From Palsa-504 sp963744575 (GTDB lineage: Bacteria > Actinomycetota > Actinomycetes > Streptosporangiales > Streptosporangiaceae), in NCBI GenBank assembly GCA_963744575.1, contig CAVUUF010000012.1, forward strand, positions 1-64,000: a stretch of 64,000 nucleotides of DNA, written 5' to 3'. Positions 1-8,166 of the stretch are shown here, one piece after another; the first letter of the stretch is position 1, and the number at the start of each line of letters is the position of its first letter. The notes under the pieces were generated by a model, which saw nothing but the letters and a program-made list of their open reading frames with translations, ran no database searches and was not told where the DNA came from. The position numbers were made by a program, and so were the translations under genes.

Positions 1-293
1 GTGCCATCGCCGATGTAGTCGCGCTTGACGAAGCCGTAAACCTCATCGCCCTCCCCGAACCGGGTCACGCCGTCTCCGATCGCATCGACCACGCCCGCGA
101 GGTCGCGGCCGAAGACCGCCGGGAAGCGGTACTCCTGGCTGGCCCGGAAGAAGCCGGTCCGGATCATATGATCGACCGGGTTCACGGACGTGGCATGCAC
201 CTGTATCCGGATCTCGCCGGGGCCGGGCTCGGGCTTGGCGAGGTCGGCGAACTCGGCTGGCCGACCGAAGCCGGTGAGCACGAACGCTTTCAT
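1..293 (-). CDS. Zinc-type alcohol dehydrogenase / quinone oxidoreductase, N-terminal part (cut by window edge)
   Basis: The visible 97 residues are the GroES-like N-terminal half of an MDR-superfamily NAD(P)H oxidoreductase. The protein opens MKAFVLTGFG and continues with VNPVDHMIRTG and FGRDLAGVVDAIGDGV, the usual catalytic-domain landmarks of the quinone oxidoreductase branch. The ATG is preceded by GAGGAG at good spacing, which fixes the start. The Rossmann half lies beyond base 1. The gene is the last of a leftward series that starts with the FAH hydrolase and may share its promoter. Family assignment is firm; the substrate is unknown. Confidence 0.75.
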   Translation of the reverse strand, partial: MKAFVLTGFGRPAEFADLAKPEPGPGEIRIQVHATSVNPVDHMIRTGFFRASQEYRFPAVFGRDLAGVVDAIGDGVTRFGEGDEVYGFVKRDYIGDG

Positions 294-319
294 GAGACTC
301 CTCGGAGGTCGCGAGCCGG

Positions 320-908
320 TCACTTGGCCTTGCCTGGCACGAAATGCTGCCGGATCTCGCCGACGCCGTCGACGCGGCTGACCAGGGTCTGCCCGGGCTG
401 GAGGTACCGCGGAGGCTGCATGCGGTCCCCACCCCGGCCGGGCGTCCCGGTGAAGACGAGGTTCTCCGGGCAGCAGCGGGCACCCGCCCGACAGCCAGGC
501 CACCAGTTCGCCGACGGGGAAGATCATCTCGCTGGTCCGTCCCTGCTGGAGCGGCTGGCCATCCAGCCAGGACGCGAAGCCGATATCGTCCCGGTCCGGC
601 AGCTCGTCCGGCGTGACGACGACTGGGCCGGTCGGGCCGAAGCCGGGGAACGACTTGCCCAGGGAGAACTGCGCGGGCGTCCCGGCGAGCACCTGGCGGG
701 GGTGGGGCACCGGCGGGCCGAGGCGGCTGTGGTCCAGCGGCCTGGCCGCGCTCCACTCAGCCGAGGCCGCGAAGGCGCGCACATCGTCCCAGCGCTCGAG
801 CGCGGCCACCGGCTCGTGCGGCAGGCCGCCGCCCGAGGCCACGTGGACGTCGAGGATGCGCCGGCCGGCCACGAGCACGAAGCGACCGTCCTGGGTCCCG
901 AACCTCAT
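320..908 (-). pseudogene. Broken fumarylacetoacetate hydrolase-family gene (internal deletion plus frameshift)
   Basis: Translation from the ATG gives an FAH-family N-terminus (MRFGTQDGRFVLV) up to PHPRQVLAG. It then jumps directly to QFSLGKSFPGFGPTGP, a segment that in intact relatives lies roughly 70 residues later, so the middle of the gene has been deleted. Further on, after GCPLLPGE, the frame shifts near 460-475 and the typical FAH ending (NLVFTGTPG, RMQPPRYLQPGQTL, VDGVGEIRQHF) is read in another frame to a TGA. The metal-binding region of the fold is disrupted, so it is almost certainly non-functional. It starts 5 bases after the stop of an intact FAH gene, which suggests an old tandem pair. 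Confidence 0.75.
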
Positions 909-912
909 GCGC

Positions 913-1794
913 TTATTCGGTCGAGGAGTACAGGTCGGTGGAGTACGGCGGGGTGTCGTACACGGCGCCCCAGGGCACGACGCGGTTGCGGAGTACGCCG
1001 ACGCCCTCGATCTCGGCCTCGATGCTATCGCCGGGCTGCAGGTAGAACTCGAACGGGTTGGGCTGGATCGCGGCCACGCCCGAGATCGTCCCGGTGGTGA
1101 TGATGTCCCCGGCCGAGTAGCCCTGCGCCGAGTGGTACGCGACCAGGTGCGGGATGGAGATGAGCATCTGGTTCGTGTTCCCGCGCTGCCGGACACCTCC
1201 GTTGACCCGCAGCTCCATCGCCAGCGCCTGGGCGTCCGGCACCTCGTCCTTGGTCACGATCCAGGGGCCGATCGGGCAGAAGGTGTCGATCGACTTGGAG
1301 AAGGAGAACACGCCTGACTGCATCTCGCGGCGCTGGATGTCGCGGGCGGTGATGTCGTTGAAGACCGTGTACCCGGCGATGTAGTCCCCGGCCTCCTCGG
1401 GCCCGAAGAACTTGCCGCTGCGGCCGATGATGATGGCCAGCTCCAGCTCGTAGTCGAGCTCCTTGGTCAGCCCCTCCGGGTACACGATGGCGTCGTCCGG
1501 GCCGATGATCGCGTCGACGTTCTGGAAGAACACGATCCCCTTGTGCACCGGGTGCGACCAGTCGACGGCCTGCAGTTCCTTGTGGTGGTCGGCGAAGTTG
1601 CCGGCGGTGTGGAAGAACTTCTTCGGCACGATCGGCGCCCGCAGCCGGACGTCGGCCAGCGGCAGGCGCTCCCCCGTCTCGCCGACCTGCCCGCCCCGCT
1701 CGAAAAACTCACGCGTCGAGGCGCAGCCGAGCTCGACGACAACCCCGTCGTCCAGGCGACCCACCCGGCCAGCGTCGAAGGTGACCAACTTCAT
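913..1794 (-). CDS. Fumarylacetoacetate hydrolase family protein
   Basis: A 293-residue FAH-fold C-C bond hydrolase/isomerase. Visible landmarks are an N-terminal cap, NFADHHKELQ, the metal-site glutamates in YELELAIIIG, GYTVFNDITARDIQ, KSIDTFCPIGPWI, VNGGVRQRGNT and the ending TGTISGVAA plus PGDSIEAEIEGVG. Members act on 2,4-diketo or 2-oxo-ene acids in aromatic and sugar-acid catabolism; the 2,4-diketo-3-deoxy-L-rhamnonate hydrolase of the oxidative rhamnose route belongs here. With SDR dehydrogenases, a sugar importer and a rhamnosidase nearby, a sugar-acid substrate is plausible but inferred. A palindromic operator lies just upstream of the start, so it is probably controlled by the neighbouring IclR protein. 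Confidence 0.85.
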   Translation of the reverse strand: MKLVTFDAGRVGRLDDGVVVELGCASTREFFERGGQVGETGERLPLADVRLRAPIVPKKFFHTAGNFADHHKELQAVDWSHPVHKGIVFFQNVDAIIGPDDAIVYPEGLTKELDYELELAIIIGRSGKFFGPEEAGDYIAGYTVFNDITARDIQRREMQSGVFSFSKSIDTFCPIGPWIVTKDEVPDAQALAMELRVNGGVRQRGNTNQMLISIPHLVAYHSAQGYSAGDIITTGTISGVAAIQPNPFEFYLQPGDSIEAEIEGVGVLRNRVVPWGAVYDTPPYSTDLYSSTE

Positions 1795-1812
1795 GATGGA
1801 CTCTCATTCTGA

Positions 1813-1825
1813 GAAAGTTACTTTC
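1813..1825. promoter_or_regulatory. Putative IclR-type operator, site 1
   Basis: A perfect 13-base palindrome GAAAGT-T-ACTTTC lies about 20 bases upstream of the leftward FAH gene. Three related sites (3439, 7093, 12950) precede other genes of the same island. IclR-family proteins often bind GAAA/TTTC-type dyads. No experimental support. Confidence 0.55.
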
Positions 1826-1882
1826 AGCAGTAATTCTATGGACCGCGCCGGGGGTCGTGTCAAGGGGGAGCGGGGCGGGCGG

Positions 1883-2473
1883 TCAGGCGGCCGGGACGCT
1901 GCCGTCCGGAGCGGGGACACGGAACACGCGGAGCTGGAGCGCCAGCGTGGCGTAGTAGCCGATCAAGGTGAGCAGCTCGAACAGGCCCTCGGCGCCAACG
2001 TGGTCCACTACGTGGCGGTATTCAGCGTCGTCGAGATCCCCGCGCGCGACCAGGGCGGCGACCGTGCGCGCGACGACGGCCTCGCGCCCGGTCAGCGCGT
2101 CGTGACGGCCGTCGCGGATGGCGGTCAGCTCGGCGTCGCCCAGCCCGGCCGAGCGGCCGACCGCCTGGTGGGCGTACCACTCGAAATCGGACCGCCAGTG
2201 GGCCGCGACGACGAGGATGGCGATCTCGCGGCACCGGTCGTTGAGGCCGGTGTCATAACGCACCGAGGAACCGAGGGCCTGCAGGGCCGATCCCAGCCGC
2301 GGCTGCAGCAGGAACGCGTTGAACGGGCCCTCGAGGCGGCCTTCGGAGTCGGTCAGCCGGAACAGCTGAGGGCCCTCGGCCCGACGGCCGCCGGCGATCG
2401 CGTCGTACAGGGAGCGCTGCTCGCCGTCGAGGGAGGACGGCGGCAGCTTCGGGATGCGCGCGCCGGAGGTCAT
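1883..2473 (-). CDS. Carboxymuconolactone decarboxylase / AhpD-like family protein
   Basis: A 196-residue all-helical AhpD/CMD-fold protein. The start is the ATG overlapping the stop of the upstream IclR gene (ATGA), giving MTSGARIPKL; a longer version would run into the regulator. The core contains RCREIAILVVAAHWRSDFEW followed by YAHQ and AGLGDAEL, the layout of the CMD family. The CxxC redox pair of true AhpD peroxidase-cycle enzymes is absent, so it is not a thiol peroxidase partner; related proteins act as lactone decarboxylases or have unknown roles. Translational coupling to the regulator suggests an autoregulated pair, presumably in the same catabolic route. Confidence 0.8.
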   Translation of the reverse strand: MTSGARIPKLPPSSLDGEQRSLYDAIAGGRRAEGPQLFRLTDSEGRLEGPFNAFLLQPRLGSALQALGSSVRYDTGLNDRCREIAILVVAAHWRSDFEWYAHQAVGRSAGLGDAELTAIRDGRHDALTGREAVVARTVAALVARGDLDDAEYRHVVDHVGAEGLFELLTLIGYYATLALQLRVFRVPAPDGSVPAA

Positions 2474-3345
2474 GCCGCCCCGAGGTTGGTGTCGGACAGC
2501 AGCGCGGAAATCTCGACGCACGTGGCCAGGACGGCGGGCTTGAGCTCGCGGACGAGCCGCTGGGAGGACCAGTCCTGGGCCTGGACGGCCAGGTTGACGC
2601 CGGCGATCACGCGGCCATCCGGGCTCTTGACCGGGGCGGCCACCGACCGCAGCCCGTACGCCAGCTCCTCGTCCTGCATGGCCCAGCCCTGGTCGCGTAT
2701 GGTGCGGAACTCCTCGCGCAGCTCAGCCAGCGAGACCTTGGCGTTAGGTCCCGAGTTGGCAGAGAACGAGGCCTCCGTGATCCGCGCCTCCAGGTCGGCC
2801 TGGTCGAGATGGGCGAGCAGCAGCTTGCCGATCGAGGTATGCACGGCGGGCAGCGTCGAACCCACCTGGATGTTCGCGGTCACCAGGTCGGCGTTCCGGA
2901 GACGGACCAGGTAGAGCACGCGGTCGCCGCTGAGCACGGCCATGTTGACCGTCTCGCCCGTGCGCTGGCCGAGCTCTTGCAGCTTGGGCGTCGCGATGTC
3001 GACGAAGTCGAGGCTGCGCAGAGCGGCGGTGCCGAGCGTCAGTGTGCGCACGCCCGGCCGGTAGTCTCCGTTGGGCAGGTGGTCGAGGTAGCCCTCCGAC
3101 ACCAGCGTCATCACCACCCGGTAGACGGTCGGCATCGGCAGGCCCGCGGCGGTGGCGAGGTCGCTGACCCGCCAGGTCGGCCGCTGCTCGCTGAACAGCG
3201 CCAGGATACGCAGTCCCTTGGCCAGGGCCTCCACGCGATACTCCGGACGTTCCGGGGATCCCGGGCGGTCCGTCGATTCGGACTGGGCGGAGGGCCCGGT
3301 TGGGCGGAGCGCCGGTGATGCGGAGCTGGCGGTGCGGCGGGGCAT
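2470..3345 (-). CDS. IclR family transcriptional regulator
   Basis: A 291-residue regulator with about 35 disordered residues, then a winged HTH (RVEALAKGLRILALF, WRVSDLATAAGLPMPTVYRV) and a C-terminal effector domain containing VNMAVLSGDRVLYLVRL, HTSIGKLLLAHL and a cysteine near the end. GAGGAGGAAG precedes the ATG. It is divergent from the SDR genes, with a GAAAGT-G-GCTTTC dyad in between, and overlaps the AhpD-like gene. It is the obvious candidate to bind the four related palindromes of the island. The ligand is unknown; a product of glycoside or sugar-acid breakdown is an inference. Confidence 0.9.
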   Translation of the reverse strand: MPRRTASSASPALRPTGPSAQSESTDRPGSPERPEYRVEALAKGLRILALFSEQRPTWRVSDLATAAGLPMPTVYRVVMTLVSEGYLDHLPNGDYRPGVRTLTLGTAALRSLDFVDIATPKLQELGQRTGETVNMAVLSGDRVLYLVRLRNADLVTANIQVGSTLPAVHTSIGKLLLAHLDQADLEARITEASFSANSGPNAKVSLAELREEFRTIRDQGWAMQDEELAYGLRSVAAPVKSPDGRVIAGVNLAVQAQDWSSQRLVRELKPAVLATCVEISALLSDTNLGAA

Positions 3346-3438
3346 GAACGGCTTCCTCCTCGGTGATGGGTATCGCCCTCAGCCTAAGGCGGCGCTGGCC
3401 ACCCTGGACAGCTGAGCAGCACTTCGGCTACCGTATAA

Positions 3439-3451
3439 GAAAGTGGCTTTC
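3439..3451. promoter_or_regulatory. Putative IclR-type operator, site 2
   Basis: GAAAGT-G-GCTTTC, a 13-base dyad with one mismatch, sits 36 bases before the first SDR start and in the divergent space shared with the IclR gene. It matches the sites at 1813 and 7093. Confidence 0.55.
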
Positions 3452-3486
3452 GTCATACGAGAACTCTGACATGAAGGGTAGGCCTC

Positions 3487-4245
3487 ATGCAAGACTGGCT
3501 CGCGCTCGACCGGCGGCCCACCCTGGTTTTCGGCGCCGGCGGCCTCGGCGGGGCCGCCGCGCTGAGCCTGGCCGCCCAGGGCGCCCGGGTCGCAGTCATC
3601 GACGCCAGTCAGGAGAACCTCGACGCGGTCGCGCGTGCCGCCAAAGAGGCCGGCGCTGAGGTCAAACCGCTGGTCGCCGACCTGCGGACGGCGGAGGGCT
3701 GCCGCGCGGCCGTCCGCGAGGGCATCGGACTGGTGGGAACGCCGCAGGTGTTCCTGCACGCGATCGGCCAAAACGTCCGCAAGCCGGTGCTCGACCTAGA
3801 CGACGCCGAATGGCAGGACACCCTCACCCTCAACCTGTCGTCGGCGTGGTGGCTGGGCCAGGCCGCCGGACGGCTGATGGTCGAGGAGCGGTACGGCCGC
3901 ATGGTCTTCGTATCGTCTGTTTCGGGGCTGCTGGCCCACGCGAACCACGCGCCTTACGCGGCGACCAAGGGCGGGATGAACCAGATGCTCCGGGTCATGG
4001 CGCGTGAGTGGGCGCCGTGCGGCGTCACGGTCAACGCGGTCGCGCCGGGCTACATCGAGACCGAGCTGACTAAGGCCTATCTCGACAAAGACGACCACCG
4101 GGCCAGCCTGGAATCACTTGTCCCGGCGGAACGGCTGGGCCGTCCGGAGGAGGTGGCCAACGCGGTCACCTTCCTGGCCTCGGACCGCGCCCGCTTCATC
4201 ACCGGTCAGGTCCTGTACGTCGATGGCGGCCGCGTCCTCGTGTGA
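3487..4245 (+). CDS. SDR family NAD(P)-dependent oxidoreductase
   Basis: A classical 252-residue short-chain dehydrogenase. It has a slightly unusual nucleotide-binding glycine motif (VFGAGGLGGAAAL), catalytic Ser143/144, Tyr157 and Lys161 (YAATK), and the C-terminal GRPEEVANAVTFLAS and FITGQVLYVDGG segments typical of FabG-like enzymes. It probably oxidises or reduces a secondary hydroxyl of a sugar or sugar acid. It is the first gene of a rightward run and overlaps or abuts the next SDR. AGGGTAGG precedes the ATG, and an IclR-type operator lies upstream. The substrate cannot be read from the sequence. Confidence 0.85.
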   Translation: MQDWLALDRRPTLVFGAGGLGGAAALSLAAQGARVAVIDASQENLDAVARAAKEAGAEVKPLVADLRTAEGCRAAVREGIGLVGTPQVFLHAIGQNVRKPVLDLDDAEWQDTLTLNLSSAWWLGQAAGRLMVEERYGRMVFVSSVSGLLAHANHAPYAATKGGMNQMLRVMAREWAPCGVTVNAVAPGYIETELTKAYLDKDDHRASLESLVPAERLGRPEEVANAVTFLASDRARFITGQVLYVDGGRVLV

Positions 4246-4283
4246 CCGTCACATCCAGACAACTCACTCCGAAAGGACACCAC

Positions 4284-5078
4284 GTGCCTGCAGCACCCGT
4301 TCCCATCCCGCGCCGCTTCGAGGGCCGGTCGGTCGTGGTGACCGGCGCCGGCACCGGCTTCGGCGCCGAGATCGCCGTACGTGCCGCCCGGGAAGGCGCC
4401 CGCTCGGTCGGCGTGCACTATCGCAGCTCTGTGGAGGGAGCGAAACGGACGGCCGACCGGGTAGCGGCGGAAGGCAGCACGCCGGTGCTGCTCCAGGCCG
4501 ACATCGTGGACTGGGACCAGATCAAGGCGATGGCCGATGCCGCTTTCGAGCGGCTGGGCGGCGTCGACGTCCTGGTGAACAACGTCGGCGATGTCGCGCG
4601 CGAGCAGATGTCGTGGCGCGACATCACCGAGGAGTCGATCAACCACGTCCTGGCCGTCGACATCAAGGGCACGATGCTGTGCGTGCACGAGTTCGGCGCG
4701 CGGATGCTAGAGGCGGGCCACGGGGCCATCGTGAACATCGGGTCGACCGTGATCGTCCGCGGTAGCGCGCGGGCGCCGCAGTACGCCGCGGCCAAATACG
4801 GGCTGCTGGGCGTGACCAAGTCGTACGCGCACGCCTTGGCGCCCACGGTCCGGGTCAACATCTTCGCCCCCGGGTTCATCGAGACCGAGGCCACGCTGGG
4901 CCGCCAGGACTGGCAGTCCGGCCGCGGTGACCAGCTGCGCAAGCTCACCCCGATGGGACGGATCCCGGGACCTGCCGAGTACGCGGGCGCGGCCCTGTTC
5001 CTCGCCACCGACGACGCCTCGCACATGACCGGCGGGTACATGGTGGCCGACGGCGGCTACAACATGGTCGGTGCCTAA
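4284..5078 (+). CDS. SDR family oxidoreductase
   Basis: A 264-residue SDR with the cofactor motif TGAGTGFGAEIA, VNNVGD, catalytic Ser154, Tyr167 and Lys171 (YAAAK) and the closing MTGGYMVADGGY. I prefer the GTG at 4284 because GAAAGGAC sits 7 bases ahead of it. An in-frame GTG overlapping the previous stop at 4242 would add 14 residues with no SDR character. Basic residues after the second strand (HYRSS) suggest NADP(H), an inference. Together with the preceding gene it supplies two oxidation steps, as in non-phosphorylative deoxysugar pathways. Confidence 0.85.
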   Translation: MPAAPVPIPRRFEGRSVVVTGAGTGFGAEIAVRAAREGARSVGVHYRSSVEGAKRTADRVAAEGSTPVLLQADIVDWDQIKAMADAAFERLGGVDVLVNNVGDVAREQMSWRDITEESINHVLAVDIKGTMLCVHEFGARMLEAGHGAIVNIGSTVIVRGSARAPQYAAAKYGLLGVTKSYAHALAPTVRVNIFAPGFIETEATLGRQDWQSGRGDQLRKLTPMGRIPGPAEYAGAALFLATDDASHMTGGYMVADGGYNMVGA

Positions 5079-6060
5079 GGTGGGCGCCCCGCACCCGCGG
5101 GATCTCGGCCTGGCCGAGGCCCGCGCGCTGGTGCGGCGCGCCGTCGACAAGGCCGAGCAGCTTGGCCTGCGCGGGGCGGTCGCGGTGGTCGGGGCGACCG
5201 GCACGCTCATCACGGCGTCGCGGATGGACGCCGGCGGCCCGGGCGGGATGGCCCGGGCCCGCTCCAAGGCGTGGATCTCGGCCACCCAGCAGATCCCGAG
5301 CGCCGAGCACCTGCACCGGATGACGACGATCGCCCCGCCGGTCGCGGCCGGCTTCGCCCAGGCGTCCCCGGAAGCGCTGTTTCCCGGGGCGGGCGGAATG
5401 CCGGTACGGGCCGGCGGCGTCGTGGCGGCCGGCATCGCGGCCTCGGGCGCGACGGTGAGCCCGTTCTTCCCGGCCGACGTCGACCCGCGAATGGTGAGCG
5501 CCGAGGGCAAGCCGGCCAACCCCGAGGACTTGCTCATCGCCTACGCCCTGCAGATCCCGTACGCCGGGCAGCACGGGGATGACCAGAAGCGGTGGGAACA
5601 GCGCTTCGGCAACCTCGTCCTCGACCCGGCCGAGACTCTCGGCATGGTCGCCGCGCCCCGGGCCAGCGGCCAGGTCCAGCTGGACTGGGCCAGGGCTGTG
5701 TCCGACGCGGCCATGGCGGCGGCGGCGCGCCGCGGGGTCCGGGTCGCGGTGGCCGTGGTCGACAGCGGCGGCGATCCGATTCAGCAGGACCTGATGGACG
5801 GCGCCCCGGCAGGCGCGGTGGCCATCGCCCAGGCCGTGGCGGGTGCCGCGGCGCTGTTCGGCTGCGGCAGCGGCGATCTGGAGTCCCGCTTCAGCCGGCC
5901 CGAGGCCGTGGCCGCGCTGGTCGGGCCGCCCGTGCTCGGCGTCCCCGGCGGCCTGCCGGTCCGTGACGGCGGGCGCATGGTGGCGGGCCTGGGCGTCGGT
6001 GGCGCCGGCCCGGCCGTGTGCGGGGACATTGCCCGAACGGCCCTGCAGGAAGCCCCGTGA
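5071..6060 (+). CDS. Tandem HbpS/GlcG (DUF336) domain protein
   Basis: A 329-residue protein containing two copies of the HbpS/GlcG fold. The first runs from about residue 10 to 160 (AVAVVGATGTLITASRMDA, GAGGMPVRAGG). The second, from about 205 to 325, contains VAVAVVDSGGDPIQQDLMD, GVPGGLPVRDGGRMV and VGGAGPAVCGDIA. Single-domain members bind haem or small acids and often sit in glycolate, propanediol or aromatic operons, but their chemistry is poorly known. A fused pair is uncommon. The GTG start overlaps the SDR stop by 8 bases, so it belongs to the same operon. Confidence 0.8.
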   Translation: MPKVGAPHPRDLGLAEARALVRRAVDKAEQLGLRGAVAVVGATGTLITASRMDAGGPGGMARARSKAWISATQQIPSAEHLHRMTTIAPPVAAGFAQASPEALFPGAGGMPVRAGGVVAAGIAASGATVSPFFPADVDPRMVSAEGKPANPEDLLIAYALQIPYAGQHGDDQKRWEQRFGNLVLDPAETLGMVAAPRASGQVQLDWARAVSDAAMAAAARRGVRVAVAVVDSGGDPIQQDLMDGAPAGAVAIAQAVAGAAALFGCGSGDLESRFSRPEAVAALVGPPVLGVPGGLPVRDGGRMVAGLGVGGAGPAVCGDIARTALQEAP

Positions 6061-7034
6061 CCCAAGGTGACGCCGGTCCGGTCCGCATCGCGGTCCTGGG
6101 CTGCGGCGCGATCGGCAGCCTGTACGCCGCGCACCTGGCCCGCGGGCCCGGGACCGAGGTATGGGGCGTCGATCCCCGGACCGGGCACGTCGAGGCGATC
6201 AAGTCCCGGGGGCTACGGGTCACCGGGCTGGCGGACTTCACCGCAAAGGTGCACGCCACCACCGACGCCGGCGAACTGCCCGCGTGCGACTTCGGCATCG
6301 TGGCCACCAAGGCGCGGCACACGCGGGCGGCCGTCGAGGGGGCCCGGGCGGCGCTGACCGGCGCGGCCGTGGCCAGCGTACAGAACGGGCTGGGAAACGA
6401 GGAGGTCATCGCCGAGCTGGTGCCCCGGGTGATCCGCGGGAGCATCGTCACGGCGGGCGCGATCACCGAGCCCGGCGTGGTCCGGTACGACGCGCCGGGC
6501 GACACATGGCTGGGACCGTTCGAGCCCCGTCCGGCTACGACGGGCCAGGTCGCGCGCCTGGCCGGCCTGCTCACTGAGGGCGGGCTGCGGGCACACGCGC
6601 TGGATGACGCCAGGGGGCCGCAGTGGACCAAGGTGATCTTCAACGCCGCGACGAGCCCGCTGGCCGCCCTGACCGGGCTGTCCGTGGGCCGGGTCTGCAC
6701 CGACTCCCGGCTCCGCCAGCAGGTCGACGGGCTGATCGCGGAGGCGGAAGCGGTCTGCGACCGGGCCGGGATCGGGCTGACGCGGGCGCCGCAGGAGGCC
6801 GTGATCGAGGCCATCGAGGAGGCGTATGACCACATGCCGAGCATGCTGCAGGACGTCCTCGCACGTCAGGCCACCGAGATCGACGTCCTCAACGGCGGTA
6901 TAGCCGCCGAGGGACGCCGGCTGGGGGTGGCCACGCCCCGGCACGACTGCATGGTGGCCCTGGTCAAGGGCCTGGAACGATCCTGGTCCGGGTTATCCCG
7001 GCCGGGCTTGCCCCGCGCGGGCGAGCGTACCTAA
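6057..7034 (+). CDS. Ketopantoate reductase (PanE/ApbA) family protein
   Basis: A 325-residue Rossmann dehydrogenase resembling 2-dehydropantoate 2-reductase. Visible are the dinucleotide motif VLGCGAIGSLYAAHL, ASVQNGLGNEEVIAEL, the catalytic lysine region QWTKVIFNAATSPLAALTG and the C-terminal helical segment with TEIDVLNGGIAAEGRRLGV. The GTG at 6057 overlaps the previous stop. In a sugar or aromatic operon such enzymes more often reduce an unrelated 2-keto acid than make pantoate, so I give no gene symbol. It ends the first rightward operon. Confidence 0.85.
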   Translation: MTQGDAGPVRIAVLGCGAIGSLYAAHLARGPGTEVWGVDPRTGHVEAIKSRGLRVTGLADFTAKVHATTDAGELPACDFGIVATKARHTRAAVEGARAALTGAAVASVQNGLGNEEVIAELVPRVIRGSIVTAGAITEPGVVRYDAPGDTWLGPFEPRPATTGQVARLAGLLTEGGLRAHALDDARGPQWTKVIFNAATSPLAALTGLSVGRVCTDSRLRQQVDGLIAEAEAVCDRAGIGLTRAPQEAVIEAIEEAYDHMPSMLQDVLARQATEIDVLNGGIAAEGRRLGVATPRHDCMVALVKGLERSWSGLSRPGLPRAGERT

Positions 7035-7092
7035 TTCGTGACCTTGCAACCATAGACAATCGCACCGGTTTCCCGTAGCCTAGCCGAAATGT

Positions 7093-7105
7093 GAAAATGA
7101 CTTTC
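7093..7105. promoter_or_regulatory. Putative IclR-type operator, site 3
   Basis: GAAAATGACTTTC lies 44 bases before the binding-protein gene and matches sites 1 and 2 in five of six bases per arm. A second GTGAAAGTC half-site follows at about 7111. Confidence 0.5.
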
Positions 7106-7148
7106 ATGATGTGAAAGTCGAAGCCCGAACCGCCGAGGAGAGTCCTTC

Positions 7149-8159
7149 GTGAGTACCCGTCGCCGGCGCCACAGACGCGCCACCATCGGAATGGCAGCGG
7201 CAGCCGCCGCCGGGTTGCTGCTGGCCGCGTGCAGTTCCTCGTCCAGCTCCAGCGGCATCCCCGCGGCGAACGCGGGCGCCGGGGGCGGCAGCTCCGGGAA
7301 GCTGCCGCATACCCTGGTCTTCTCGCCGCTGGCGCTCTCGATCCCGGCCATGAAGCAGCTGTCGCAAGGAGTGCAGGCGTACGCGGGGTCGAAGGGCTGG
7401 AAGGTCCAGATCCAGGACCCGAACTACAGCGCGAACACGCAGGCGACCGAGCTGAACAACGTGGTCAACTCCGGTGTGGCCGGCGCGGTGTGGATCATCG
7501 GGGTGGAGCCGTCATCACTCGACCAGACCCTGCGGACGGCGCAAGCCAAAGGCATCCCCGTGCTGACCAACGGCGTGCCCTCGGACTACGGGTTCAGCGG
7601 CCTGCAGTCCGATATCACGTTCGACGTCATCGACTACAAGGCATTCGGGACGGCCCTGGGCAAGGAAACCGGCGCGTGCATCAACTCCAAGCTCGGCGGC
7701 AACGCGCAGGTCCTGTACGCCAGCTCCACGGTCGGCACGGCCGGCAAGGCAGACATCGACAGCAGCGCGCTGGCCGCCCTGAAAGCGACGGCCCCCAAGG
7801 CCACGATCGTCACAAACCTCGTCGAGAGCGACCGGGCCAAGGCCCAGACCGACATCGGCAACGCCCTGCAGGGCCACCCAGGCGTCAACGCCGTGATGTC
7901 CACCACCGACGAGGCTGCGCTCGGGGCCCTCGGCGCCTTCGCCGCGGCCGGCAAGAGCCTGCCCTGCGTCACCGACCAGGGCGGGGACAACGAGGTCCTG
8001 GCGGACGTCAAGTCCGGCAAGATCTACTCGTCGATTCACCTGAACTTCCAGGGCGACATGCTTCAGTCCTTCAACACGCTGGCCGCCATGCAGTCCGACC
8101 CGAAGCAGACCGGCAAGCAGCTCTACGTCCCCCAGCAGATCATCACCGCAGGCCAGTGA
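7149..8159 (+). CDS. Sugar ABC transporter substrate-binding lipoprotein
   Basis: A 336-residue extracellular binding protein. The N-terminus has an arginine-rich n-region, a hydrophobic stretch and the lipobox LLAAC, with the lipidated cysteine near residue 27, followed by a serine-rich linker. The mature part is a type I periplasmic-binding fold (RbsB/CUT2 class): QGVQAYAGSKGWKVQIQDP, GAVWIIGVEPSSLDQTL, IPVLTNGVPSDYG, VNAVMSTTDEAALGALGA, CVTDQGGDNEVLADVKSG. GAGGAG precedes the GTG start. It delivers substrate to the permease and ATPase encoded immediately downstream. The ligand is probably a sugar or small glycoside; rhamnose or a rhamnoside is an inference from the adjacent GH78 gene. Confidence 0.9.
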   Translation: MSTRRRRHRRATIGMAAAAAAGLLLAACSSSSSSSGIPAANAGAGGGSSGKLPHTLVFSPLALSIPAMKQLSQGVQAYAGSKGWKVQIQDPNYSANTQATELNNVVNSGVAGAVWIIGVEPSSLDQTLRTAQAKGIPVLTNGVPSDYGFSGLQSDITFDVIDYKAFGTALGKETGACINSKLGGNAQVLYASSTVGTAGKADIDSSALAALKATAPKATIVTNLVESDRAKAQTDIGNALQGHPGVNAVMSTTDEAALGALGAFAAAGKSLPCVTDQGGDNEVLADVKSGKIYSSIHLNFQGDMLQSFNTLAAMQSDPKQTGKQLYVPQQIITAGQ

Positions 8160-8166
8160 GCAGGTT

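Noticed and set aside
168..1100. 310-codon plus-strand frame across the left end
   Set aside because: Antisense to the FAH genes; the minus strand carries clear conserved motifs.
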